Below the pieces are notes generated by a model. It saw only the letters and a list, made by a program, of their open reading frames with translations, was not told the DNA's origin and made no database searches. From Phycisphaerales bacterium (GTDB taxonomy: Bacteria > Planctomycetota > Phycisphaerae > Tepidisphaerales > Tepidisphaeraceae), in contig JADLCB010000004.1 in assembly GCA_020847375.1 (NCBI GenBank), forward strand, positions 17,743 to 81,742: DNA of 64,000 bases, given 5' to 3'. Below, piece after piece: positions 53,204 to 60,850 of this stretch; position 1 is the stretch's first letter, and each line of letters begins with the position of its first letter. The translations under genes and the position numbers were made by a program.

Positions 53204-53671
53204 TTATTCACCGTCGCCAGTCGATAGCGATTCTTCTTCAAACTGATCCTCCCGGCGGCCGCGCGGGGCACGGGCGGGGCGGTCGCTCTCAAAGCGATCG
53301 TCACGCGCCGGGCGCTCTTTTTCAATCGGCTGGGGTTCAACCGCGTTCATCTCCTGTTCATTGAGATGATCCGCCTTGACGATCAGTACACGCAGAATCT
53401 GCTCGGACAGATTGACGTCGTGATCGATGGCTGAGACCGACGCGCCCGGGCCGCGGTAATACGCGATGATGTACAGCCCGCGCTTCTGACCGGAGATTTC
53501 ATACGCCAGACGACGCTCATCCCATTTCTTGATGACAAGCACTTCACCGCCGTGCTTTTCAATCAATCCGCGGGCCATTTTGATGGCGCCTTCCACGTCG
53601 ATGGCTGCACCGGCGGGAAAGAGGAACATTGCTTCGTACTGACCGATTCGTTTTGCCATATGATGCGACAT
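53204..53671 (-). CDS. rpsF: Ribosomal protein bS6
   Basis: About 155 residues, longer than the usual 100 or so. The core 'GQYEAMFLFPAGAAIDVEGA' through 'EQILRVLIVKADHLNEQE' is the normal S6 fold; the last 45 residues are a charged Arg/Asp/Glu-rich tail. TAGGAGC lies ten bases before the ATG at 53671; the ATG at 53680 is too close to it, so the internal start is preferred. It is followed by ssb. Confidence 0.95.
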   Translation of the reverse strand: MSHHMAKRIGQYEAMFLFPAGAAIDVEGAIKMARGLIEKHGGEVLVIKKWDERRLAYEISGQKRGLYIIAYYRGPGASVSAIDHDVNLSEQILRVLIVKADHLNEQEMNAVEPQPIEKERPARDDRFESDRPARAPRGRREDQFEEESLSTGDGE

Positions 53672-53684
53672 TGTTTTCATGCTC

Positions 53685-53720
53685 CTAGCATGGGTTCAGG
53701 CCATTTCCGATGGCCGCTAG
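53685..53720 (-). promoter_or_regulatory. Possible rpsF leader stem
   Basis: On the minus-strand RNA a stem of CTAGC with GCTAG (5 bp) encloses a second stem GGCCAT/ATGGCC with a 5-base loop, with a nine-base bulge on the 3' side. The 3' strand of the outer stem overlaps the TAGGAG binding site of rpsF. The position suits an S6 autoregulatory leader, but the CCG motif of the known S6:S18 leader is not present in the expected loop or bulge. Confidence 0.4.
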
Positions 53721-53772
53721 TAAAAGTTTTACCATTCACACACAATTTAGTTTACACCGACATACGCACAAT

Positions 53773-54384
53773 TTACTCGTCACGATCCGCGTTAAACTGA
53801 TTCATCGCGGTATTCAGACCCTGTTCAATCCAACATTCGATCGCCCGGCACGCCCGTTCGACCATTTTTTCAATCTGCGCCGCCTGGGCCACCGACCAGT
53901 GTCCCAGGACCCAGTCGCGGCCGGCGACATTGGCTGGCGGGGGGTCAACCCCGATCCGCAAGCGCGGATAACCTTTCGTGCCCAAGGCCCGCTCAATATC
54001 CTGCAGGCCCTTGTGGCCACCGGATGACCCGTCGGCACGCAGCCTCAGCCGTCCTACCGGCAGGGCAATATCATCCAGCACCACCATGATCTGCTCAGGC
54101 GTCAGTCGATAAAAATCCATCGCGCTGCGCACCGAACGTCCGGACAGATTCATATACGTCGTGGGTTTAAGCAGCAACAATTTCTGCTCAGACCCGCCCG
54201 CCACGGAAAATGATCCATCCATCACCAGCCCGTCAAACTTCGCCCGGGCCATTTGATCAAATCCATCGTTGCGGCGTAACCAGCCTAACTGTCCGGCCAG
54301 GGCGTCGATCACATCGAAACCGACATTATGACGAGTGCCGGCATATTCGCGACCCGGATTGCCCAGACCAATGACCAATTTCAT
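53773..54384 (-). CDS. pth: Peptidyl-tRNA hydrolase
   Basis: 203 residues. 'LVIGLGNPGREYAGTRHNVG' includes the catalytic His, 'LLLKPTTYMNLSG' and 'VVLDDIALPVGRLRLR' the conserved Asn and Asp, and 'GSSGGHKGLQDIERALG' the later block. It releases tRNA from stalled peptidyl-tRNA. The ATG at 54384 is chosen as it gives the standard 'MKLVIGLGNPG' start. It lies between rplY and rpsF, the usual prs-rplY-pth order. Confidence 0.96.
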   Translation of the reverse strand: MKLVIGLGNPGREYAGTRHNVGFDVIDALAGQLGWLRRNDGFDQMARAKFDGLVMDGSFSVAGGSEQKLLLLKPTTYMNLSGRSVRSAMDFYRLTPEQIMVVLDDIALPVGRLRLRADGSSGGHKGLQDIERALGTKGYPRLRIGVDPPPANVAGRDWVLGHWSVAQAAQIEKMVERACRAIECWIEQGLNTAMNQFNADRDE

Positions 54385-54458
54385 AACAACCAACGCCGTT
54401 GACCAAGGCCGGCAGCTTCAGCTCATCAGCGCTGAATAGCCACCGGCTATCAAAGCCA

Positions 54459-55133
54459 CTACTTCTTCTCCGGGGCCTTCTTCTCAGCGGCAGCGCCCGC
54501 CGCAGGGGCCGGTGCCTCCTCAACCTTACGCCCAATGACTTCCGGTTCGGCTGCGCCTTCAGCGGCTGGTTCAGCCGGTGCTTCCTCTTCAATCGTATGG
54601 CAGGAAACAACCATCTGTTCCTTCTCCGCCAGTGCCTTGATGTTCTCAGGCAGTTTCAAATCCTTGACGCGAATTTCCGCATCCAGTGCCATACCGGAAA
54701 TATCCACCAGAACGGAGTCGGGGATTTCGGTAACCAGGCATTCGATTTCAATTTCATTCAGGATCTGCTGGACAACGCCGCCATCCTTTTCACCCGGGGC
54801 CTCGCCCTTGAGTTCCAGCGACACCGTCACCCGCACGCGCTCGTCAAGGCTGACACGGGTAAAGTCAACGTGAATGATTTCCTTGCCCAGATGATCATAT
54901 TGCACCTCTTTGATCAGCGCTTTTTCGCTCTGACCGTCCAGATTCAGATCAAACAAGTGCGTGCCATGATCCAAAGCCAGCGCCAGCTCCTTGCCCGGAA
55001 GGGTAATGGGAACAATGGCTTGCTTGTGACCGTAAATAACACCGGGCAGAACGCCGGTGCGACGCAGACGGCGGTTGGAACGCGATCCCAGCGCAGTGCG
55101 CGATTGAACTTGAAGTTGTGTGGTATGTGCCAT
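54459..55133 (-). CDS. rplY: Ribosomal protein bL25 (long Ctc form)
   Basis: About 224 residues. The N-terminal 5S-RNA-binding domain ('SRTALGSRSNRRLRRTG', 'LPGVIYGHKQ') is joined to the Ctc/TL5 C-terminal domain ('DISGMALDAEIRVKDLKLPE'). A Glu/Ala/Pro-rich tail of about 45 residues follows. The ATG at 55133 is chosen; the open frame extends 27 codons upstream without homology. prs lies upstream and pth downstream. Confidence 0.95.
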   Translation of the reverse strand: MAHTTQLQVQSRTALGSRSNRRLRRTGVLPGVIYGHKQAIVPITLPGKELALALDHGTHLFDLNLDGQSEKALIKEVQYDHLGKEIIHVDFTRVSLDERVRVTVSLELKGEAPGEKDGGVVQQILNEIEIECLVTEIPDSVLVDISGMALDAEIRVKDLKLPENIKALAEKEQMVVSCHTIEEEAPAEPAAEGAAEPEVIGRKVEEAPAPAAGAAAEKKAPEKK

Positions 55134-55252
55134 GCTGAATGACTCCTGAGATTGTTTTACGAGATCAATTTCTGTTTCTTTTACTCCAGCCGCTTGAAGC
55201 AGCCGATCAGCCATGCAATAGCCGGTCTATTGCACAACGCCAATAATCAGTT

Positions 55253-56227
55253 TCACGTCTTTTCCTTCACTTTTTTCTTGAACATTGCGCTGATTGATTC
55301 ATTGTGGTGAATGCGATGAATGGCTTCACCAATCAGCTCAGCCACGCTCAAAACGCACACGCGGTCTTTAATGCCATCAGCCCGATTACCAATCGGAATC
55401 GTGTCGGTTACCGCCAGTCGGGTGAAGGATGATTTGCTCAGTCGCTCAATGGCTGGCGGTGCAAAGACCGCATGTGTAGCGCCGATGAAAATATCTTTTG
55501 CACCATGTTCACGCAGCATTTTGACCGCTTCAGTCACCGTGCCGGCGGTGGTGATCATATCATCCACCATCAACACATTTTTACCGCTGACATCGCCGAT
55601 CATGTGCCGCGCTTCAATTTCACTGCCGCTGTTCCGCCGCTTGTCGATGATGCAGATTTCGCCGCCGAGCATGTTGGCGTAAACCTGGGCGCGTTTGACA
55701 TTGCCCACGTCCGGCGAAACAAAAACACGGTTGGACAGATTCAGGCTTTCAAACCATTTGCTGATCACCGGCCCGGCGTTGAGATGATCGACGGGAATGT
55801 CGAAAAACCCCTGCACCTGGGCTGCGTGCAGATCGACACTGACCATGCGGTCTGCTCCGCTGCGCTCCAGCAGGTTGGCCACCAGTTTTGCAGTGATGGG
55901 GGTGCGCCCTTCGTCCTTGCGATCCTGCCGGGCGTAGCCGAAGTAGGGGATGACCGCCGTCACCCGCTGGGCGCTGGCGCGCTTGAGACAATCGATCCAG
56001 ATATAAAGCTCCATCAGGTGGGCATTAACCGGATGACAACTGGGTTGAATGATGAAGCAATCGCGCCCGCGGACATCTTCCTCGATCTTGACCATCAACT
56101 CCCCGTCGGGGAACAACTCGGTGCGGCCGCGCCCCAGGGGCAACTGAAGATAATCGCAGATTTTCTGCGCCAGGTGCGGGTTGGCCCGCCCGGTGAAGAC
56201 TTTCAGTTTGTCAGCGTCTGCTTTCAT
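55253..56227 (-). CDS. prs: Ribose-phosphate pyrophosphokinase
   Basis: 324 residues. 'LKVFTGRANPHLAQKICDYL' is the N-terminus, 'YFGYARQDRKDEGRTPI' the ATP loop region, 'VSVDLHAAQVQGFFDIPVDH' a metal site and 'NVLMVDDMITTAGTVTEA' the PRPP loop. It makes PRPP from ribose 5-phosphate and ATP. The ATG at 56227 is chosen over one four codons upstream because it gives a better N-terminus. It lies between glmU and rplY. Confidence 0.97.
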   Translation of the reverse strand: MKADADKLKVFTGRANPHLAQKICDYLQLPLGRGRTELFPDGELMVKIEEDVRGRDCFIIQPSCHPVNAHLMELYIWIDCLKRASAQRVTAVIPYFGYARQDRKDEGRTPITAKLVANLLERSGADRMVSVDLHAAQVQGFFDIPVDHLNAGPVISKWFESLNLSNRVFVSPDVGNVKRAQVYANMLGGEICIIDKRRNSGSEIEARHMIGDVSGKNVLMVDDMITTAGTVTEAVKMLREHGAKDIFIGATHAVFAPPAIERLSKSSFTRLAVTDTIPIGNRADGIKDRVCVLSVAELIGEAIHRIHHNESISAMFKKKVKEKT

Positions 56228-56310
56228 GATTGAACTCAACTGACTAAATCTTGCCTTTCATCTGAACCGGCGGGTAAAACAATCACCGCCACAACAGATG
56301 ATTCTTCAAT

Positions 56311-57285
56311 TTATCGACCCAGGCCTGTTGTTACCGCGGGCATTGATCCAGCGATTGTGCTGCCCTCGGGAACGATACTGTGACGCGGGATGGCTGCAAA
56401 GGGACCGATGACACAGTTGCTGCCGATGCGGCTGGAACAACCGACAAACGAAAACGGCTGAATGACCGTATCGACCCCGATTGAAGCATCCGCCTCAATA
56501 TAAACCGTATCACTATCGACGATGCTCACACCCGAATCGCGCAACGCGCGATGAATCCGCGCCTGCATGATCAAATCGACTTCCGCCAGTTGCTGACGGG
56601 TGTTGATACTCAGCACGTCATCGGCGCTGACCGCCTGCACCGCCAGAACTTTTTTGCCTGCCTGACGAGCCAGGGCGTAAACGTCCGTCAGGTAATACTC
56701 GCCTTTTTTATTATTGGGCTGAAGCTGGCTGAGCATTTGCAGCAGCACATCATTTTTAATGCAGTAGTAGCTGGGGAACACTTCGTGAATGGCGCGCTGC
56801 TCGTCGGTCGCGTCAGTCTCCTCCACGATCGCCACAAATTCGCCGTCAGCATCGCGGACAATGCGACCGTAACCGAAGGGGTTGTCCAGTACGGCCGTCG
56901 CCATTGACGCCGCTGCCCGCTCATCGTGGTGCGCCTGCAGGAGCGTTTGCAGCACCTGGCCGCGAATCAACGGGCCATCACCGGCGAGAATAAACACATC
57001 GCCCTGTTTTTTAAGGTGACTTTCGCACATGCGGCAGGCGTGACCCGTGCCCAGTTGTTCGGTCTGCTCAACCCAAGTAATGCGCTGGTCATGGCCAAAT
57101 GCCGCCATGATCTCGTCTTTGCCATGGCCAATGACGACCATGACCCGCTCGCAACCCGCCTCGTAACACGCCTGCAGCACATAGTGCAGGATGGGCCGCC
57201 CGCATACCTCGTGCAGCGGCTTGGGCCGGACGGATTTCATCCGCGTGGACTTGCCGGCAGCGAGAATGATGGCACTGGTTGACAT
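56311..57285 (-). CDS. glmU: GlmU-like UDP-GlcNAc pyrophosphorylase without full acetyltransferase domain
   Basis: 324 residues. The pyrophosphorylase domain is complete: 'AIILAAGKSTRMKSVRPKPL', 'QLGTGHACRMCE', 'GDGPLIRG' and 'FGYGRIVRDADGEFVAIVEE'. Full GlmU is about 455 residues; here only three or four left-handed-helix repeats follow (about residues 255-315) and the acetyl-CoA-binding C-terminal half is missing. It can thus only be expected to make UDP-GlcNAc from GlcNAc-1-P, and the acetylation step would need another enzyme. The start at 57285 is chosen for the canonical N-terminus. A tRNA-Gln gene lies upstream. Confidence 0.85.
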   Translation of the reverse strand: MSTSAIILAAGKSTRMKSVRPKPLHEVCGRPILHYVLQACYEAGCERVMVVIGHGKDEIMAAFGHDQRITWVEQTEQLGTGHACRMCESHLKKQGDVFILAGDGPLIRGQVLQTLLQAHHDERAAASMATAVLDNPFGYGRIVRDADGEFVAIVEETDATDEQRAIHEVFPSYYCIKNDVLLQMLSQLQPNNKKGEYYLTDVYALARQAGKKVLAVQAVSADDVLSINTRQQLAEVDLIMQARIHRALRDSGVSIVDSDTVYIEADASIGVDTVIQPFSFVGCSSRIGSNCVIGPFAAIPRHSIVPEGSTIAGSMPAVTTGLGR

Positions 57286-57355
57286 AAGGCAATCGATACG
57301 ATCAGCCAATTGCGATTCAATTCAAAATACGGCAACGGTCGGTAGCATAAAAAAC

Positions 57356-57426
57356 CTACCCGGCATGGATTCGAACCATGACTAGATGGACCAAAACCAT
57401 CTGTGCTACCGTTACACCACCGGGTA
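57356..57426 (-). tRNA. tRNA-Gln (anticodon TTG)
   Basis: 71 bases on the minus strand. Acceptor TACCCGG/CCGGGTA pairs fully, the U1-A72 pair being typical of tRNA-Gln; D arm 'GTGTAACGGTAGCAC', anticodon loop with TTG, and T arm 'CATGGTTCGAATCCATG' are clear. The discriminator is G; CCA is not encoded. The 296 bases between it and the regulator gene hold nothing I can name. Confidence 0.95.
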
Positions 57427-57722
57427 TTGGTGGATCAAGAGGGGGAAGTATCGCCAAGGAAAGGGCGATACCTATAGTCAAGGCGGAGCAAACTTCAGCT
57501 CGTCTACCTTTCCAGTACAATCTGGACCTCTCGACGGTATTCCCGCAGACGCAACCCCACGGGAAAACACCAATATTACTAGCCGTTCAGCCAGTGTCAA
57601 GTTTAGCCGATGGCGATTTTCGGTATGTCCTGTCTCCCCAAAATGTCCCAGGTTGGAAGATTAGGATGACAGCCTGTCAGGGCTTGATAAACAAGCGGTT
57701 TACGGCAAGAGCAGATTGTCGG

Positions 57723-58880
57723 TTAAGTTGTTGATCCCGTCTGTATTGACAGGCCCACGGGGCACACGGATTCCTGTTTGATCAATTCGCCGGCGATGGG
57801 GAAATAGGTCTCATTGGACGGTTTGTTTTCAATGAGCTGTACAAGATGATCGGCTGCGGTTTCACCGATATCTCCGCTGTTGGGAACATAGGAGGTGATG
57901 CGGCATGGGGAAGTAATCTCCATGACATTGCGACCATACCCAACAATTGAGAGGTTCTCGGGCACGCGCAACCCGAGCGATTGGGCTGCGGCGATGACCG
58001 CATGACAAACCAGCCAGTTTTCGCAGAAGATCGCGGTGGGGCGGTCAGGGCGGTCCAGCAGTTGTCGTGCCAGCTCCGTGAGGGGTTCATCGGGGCAGGC
58101 CTGCATCAGCAGCGTGCGGTCAAATTCCAACTGGTGCGCCCGGTGTGCCTCGCGAAAACCTTCGACAAATCGGCCAAAACCGATGATGTCCACCCAGGCC
58201 CCGCAGAGCATGCCGATGCGGCGATGGCCGTGTTCGATCAAATGGGCGACACAAATCCTGCTGGCTTGGCTGGCATCCTGACCAACCCAGGGGTAATCGC
58301 CGGGATGAAAAGTGCAGGAGGTAACCAGCGGAACGCGAATCATTTCTTCGATATTCGGTTCCAGGCAGGGGCCGATGGTCAGGATTCCTTTAAGATCGGG
58401 TTGGGATTGAAAAAGGTTGAAACGCTCGCGATTTTCGCGGCTGTTCTGACCGAAGGTGAGAATCTGAACCGCAAAACCGCGCCGTGAGAGGGCCTGCTCC
58501 ATGGCGCGCTGAACCGTGAGTGTGGCCGGGTCGTCATCGCGAAGTGATTTCTGGTCGTTGGTGGAGATCAGCAGGATGGAGCCTTTCAGGGTGGCGGTCT
58601 GCTTATCCAGATCGACGGCGCGTTTGACAAAGGTGCCGCGGGCGCGGTGGCGTGAGATGTAACCTTCGCTGGCCAGCAGATCCAATGCCTGCCGCACGGT
58701 CACGCGACTGATATTGTGTTTGTGGATCAGTTCGTTTTCGGTTGCCAGACGATCGCCCGGCATCAATTGCTGCTGCGAGATTTCCCGCAACAAATCGCGC
58801 GCCAGGTTCACATACTTTGGTACAAACTGCCTGGCGGAAATTTTATTGAGCAGCTTGGCTGGTAAAGTCCCAGAGGTCAT
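57723..58880 (-). CDS. GntR-LacI hybrid (AraR-type) transcription regulator
   Basis: 385 residues. The N-terminal winged helix is GntR-like ('LARDLLREISQQQLMPGDRL', 'ISRVTVRQALDLLASEGYI'), with the usual 'RARGTFV' wing. Residues about 95-370 form a periplasmic-binding-protein-like ligand domain of the LacI type ('LISTNDQKSLRDDD...', 'AIFCENWLVCHAVIAAAQSLG'). Such AraR-type regulators repress sugar genes until the sugar binds. AGGAG nine bases before the ATG supports the start. The divergent PEP-CTERM/glycosidase operon is the likely target. Confidence 0.9.
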   Translation of the reverse strand: MTSGTLPAKLLNKISARQFVPKYVNLARDLLREISQQQLMPGDRLATENELIHKHNISRVTVRQALDLLASEGYISRHRARGTFVKRAVDLDKQTATLKGSILLISTNDQKSLRDDDPATLTVQRAMEQALSRRGFAVQILTFGQNSRENRERFNLFQSQPDLKGILTIGPCLEPNIEEMIRVPLVTSCTFHPGDYPWVGQDASQASRICVAHLIEHGHRRIGMLCGAWVDIIGFGRFVEGFREAHRAHQLEFDRTLLMQACPDEPLTELARQLLDRPDRPTAIFCENWLVCHAVIAAAQSLGLRVPENLSIVGYGRNVMEITSPCRITSYVPNSGDIGETAADHLVQLIENKPSNETYFPIAGELIKQESVCPVGLSIQTGSTT

Positions 58881-59181
58881 TATTAATAGCTCCTGATCAA
58901 TATCATATCGTTAATACAATGTCTTGGCAAATCATAATTACGGATCGGCGCAGAAGATATCCATGTAAAGTCAAAAAAGAAGAAAAATACCATGACGCGC
59001 TAAAAGAGACCGGAATTAGCGATCGTAAACGCAAAAGAACTGGCCAAGAAAACGATTGTATTGTAAATATTTTATTTTGTAATATTTTGTATTGACAGGC
59101 ATATCAATGTGATTTATCATTGTGTTAAATGATGGATGTGAACATCTGTCAACATTTCACTCCTTTTAGCGAGGGATCTTT
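58881..59181. promoter_or_regulatory. Divergent regulatory region with sigma-70-type promoter and TTGTATTG repeats
   Basis: TTGACA (59092-59097), a 17-base spacer and TATCAT (59115-59120) make a good sigma-70 promoter for the rightward operon. TTGTATTG occurs at 59056-59063 and again at 59087-59094, where it overlaps the -35 box; they are 31 bases apart, about three helical turns. The inverted core AATACAAT is at 58913-58920, near the regulator start. The region is AT-rich. These are candidate operators for the adjacent regulator, by inference. Confidence 0.65.
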
Positions 59182-60078
59182 ATGCGTACGCTGCAAGTTT
59201 TGAGTTGGGTTGCGGGTTTGGCTGCATCGACTGCGATTGGACAGGCTGCCCAGGTGTGGGAGTCAACGTTCGACAGCAATGCCGACGGGGTGGTCGATAT
59301 TTTCGACGGCAATAACGAGAAGGTGATGATCGGGTCAGTCACCAGTGGTGCACTGCAAATCACCACGCAGGACAATGGAGGCGCTCAGGAATATACCCCC
59401 GACCGCGCCGGACGGTTGCTGGGAACGGCGCAAGGTGGCGCGGATTCATTCAGCGGGCTGTATCGCTTTAATTGGTCCACGTTGAATACAACCGCCAGTG
59501 AAATCACCGAAGCGGTCGGGTTCATCGGGAACGCTGCGCCGCAATCACGCCAGTTCGTCGGCGGGCGGCTTCGGCATTATCAGTCAATCGACGGAGATTA
59601 CCTGGTCGGTCTGGATGTGGCGTTCGGATCAACCGGGCATTTGGCGGAAAATTTCGCCACCGCAGCCGGACCATTGCCCAACTACGCGATCAATCTTGGT
59701 CCCAATGCGTTGAACACGGATTATCAGTTGGCGGTTGGTTGGGATGGCACCACCCGCACGATCACCCTTGCGTTGTATGATGACCAGGGCAACCTGCTGG
59801 GTCAGCATTCGGGCACGGTGACGCTTGCCTCATCGCTTACGCCATCGTCGTCTCAGGGCGACTTGGATGCGGAAGTCAACGAATTGTCTGTCAGCCACCT
59901 TGGCTGGGGCGATTATACCTCCTACGGCAACGACGCGTTGACGGTCTGGAATGTCGATTCGCTGTCATACTATGACACTGCGGCTGGTGCATTCGATGCC
60001 GCTACAGTTCCCGAACCGGGCACGCTCTCGGTATTGGGCGGAATGGCTTTGCTGGCGATGGGTCGTCGGCGCAAATAA
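59182..60078 (+). CDS. PEP-CTERM surface protein
   Basis: 298 residues. A signal peptide is present (about residues 1-20, 'LQVLSWVAGLAASTAIGQAA'). The mature start 'WESTFDSNADGVVDIFDG' has a Ca-binding-like D-x-N-x-D-G loop; the rest is beta-rich and concanavalin-like ('YAINLGPNALNTDYQLAVGW'). The C-terminus 'VPEPGTLSVLGGMALLAMG' plus RRRK is a PEP-CTERM signal. It probably binds or displays on a glycan. GAGGG lies six bases before the ATG. It opens the operon with the pseudopilin-like and glycosidase genes. Confidence 0.88.
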   Translation: MRTLQVLSWVAGLAASTAIGQAAQVWESTFDSNADGVVDIFDGNNEKVMIGSVTSGALQITTQDNGGAQEYTPDRAGRLLGTAQGGADSFSGLYRFNWSTLNTTASEITEAVGFIGNAAPQSRQFVGGRLRHYQSIDGDYLVGLDVAFGSTGHLAENFATAAGPLPNYAINLGPNALNTDYQLAVGWDGTTRTITLALYDDQGNLLGQHSGTVTLASSLTPSSSQGDLDAEVNELSVSHLGWGDYTSYGNDALTVWNVDSLSYYDTAAGAFDAATVPEPGTLSVLGGMALLAMGRRRK

Positions 60079-60187
60079 ATAATGATGTTTGACCACTGAC
60101 GGAACATGGGTAACCTCGGCGGCGACGAAAGGAACCTCCGAGGTCACCCTGTCCCATCGACAATGATTTTGCCAGAAGGAGCACACG

Positions 60188-60850
60188 ATGAAATCTCCGC
60201 GCCATGGTTTCACACTGGTCGAACTCCTGGTCGTCATCGGAATCATCAGTGTTTTGATTGCGATGTTGCTGCCGGCATTGAACAAGGCCCGCCAAGCCGC
60301 CAACACCGTTGCCTGCGCATCAAACCTCAAGCAGATCGGTCTGGCGTTTCAGTTGTACGCCAATGATTACAAGGGATGGTATCCCTGTTACGACTCGTTC
60401 AGTCCGTTCGGGCGATACTACTACGACTTTCTCGGGCCTTATGTGAATGGTCAGGTGATTCCAGGCGGATATTCGCCAACGCTCTACTACTGGTCAGACT
60501 TGTTTGTCTGTCCGATTGACGACTCGCCCTGGGTTTTTGATTCCAGCACGAATCGCAAAGCCAGCTACGGCTTGAATATCGTGACGTTCAAGCAGGAACT
60601 GGTCTATCCGACGGGGACGGGCGTTTTCACCCGTGCCAGTCAATTACGCCATGTCGCCGAGACGTGCATGCTGGCGGACGTATCCGACGGGTTTTTCTGG
60701 ACCGGATTTGACCCCATGTACAACAACGATTTCCGCCATAACCGCGGCGTGAATGTTTTATACGTGGATGGTCATGTGGGAACGGTGGCGCGATCGACCA
60801 TCCTTCCGATGGTTCCAGCAGACCGTTTCTGGGATGGGTTTTCAAACTAA
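60188..60850 (+). CDS. Pseudopilin-like (type II secretion-type) surface protein
   Basis: 220 residues. The N-terminal prepilin signal '[20 protein letters not shown]' follows a short positive leader, with cleavage expected before Phe. '[20 protein letters not shown]' and the late '[13 protein letters not shown]' are the typical planctomycetal pseudopilin pattern. These proteins are numerous in Planctomycetota and often sit beside sugar-related genes. AGAAGGAG lies about ten bases before the ATG. The stop overlaps the next start (TAATG). Confidence 0.9.
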   Translation: MKSPRHGFTLVELLVVIGIISVLIAMLLPALNKARQAANTVACASNLKQIGLAFQLYANDYKGWYPCYDSFSPFGRYYYDFLGPYVNGQVIPGGYSPTLYYWSDLFVCPIDDSPWVFDSSTNRKASYGLNIVTFKQELVYPTGTGVFTRASQLRHVAETCMLADVSDGFFWTGFDPMYNNDFRHNRGVNVLYVDGHVGTVARSTILPMVPADRFWDGFSN

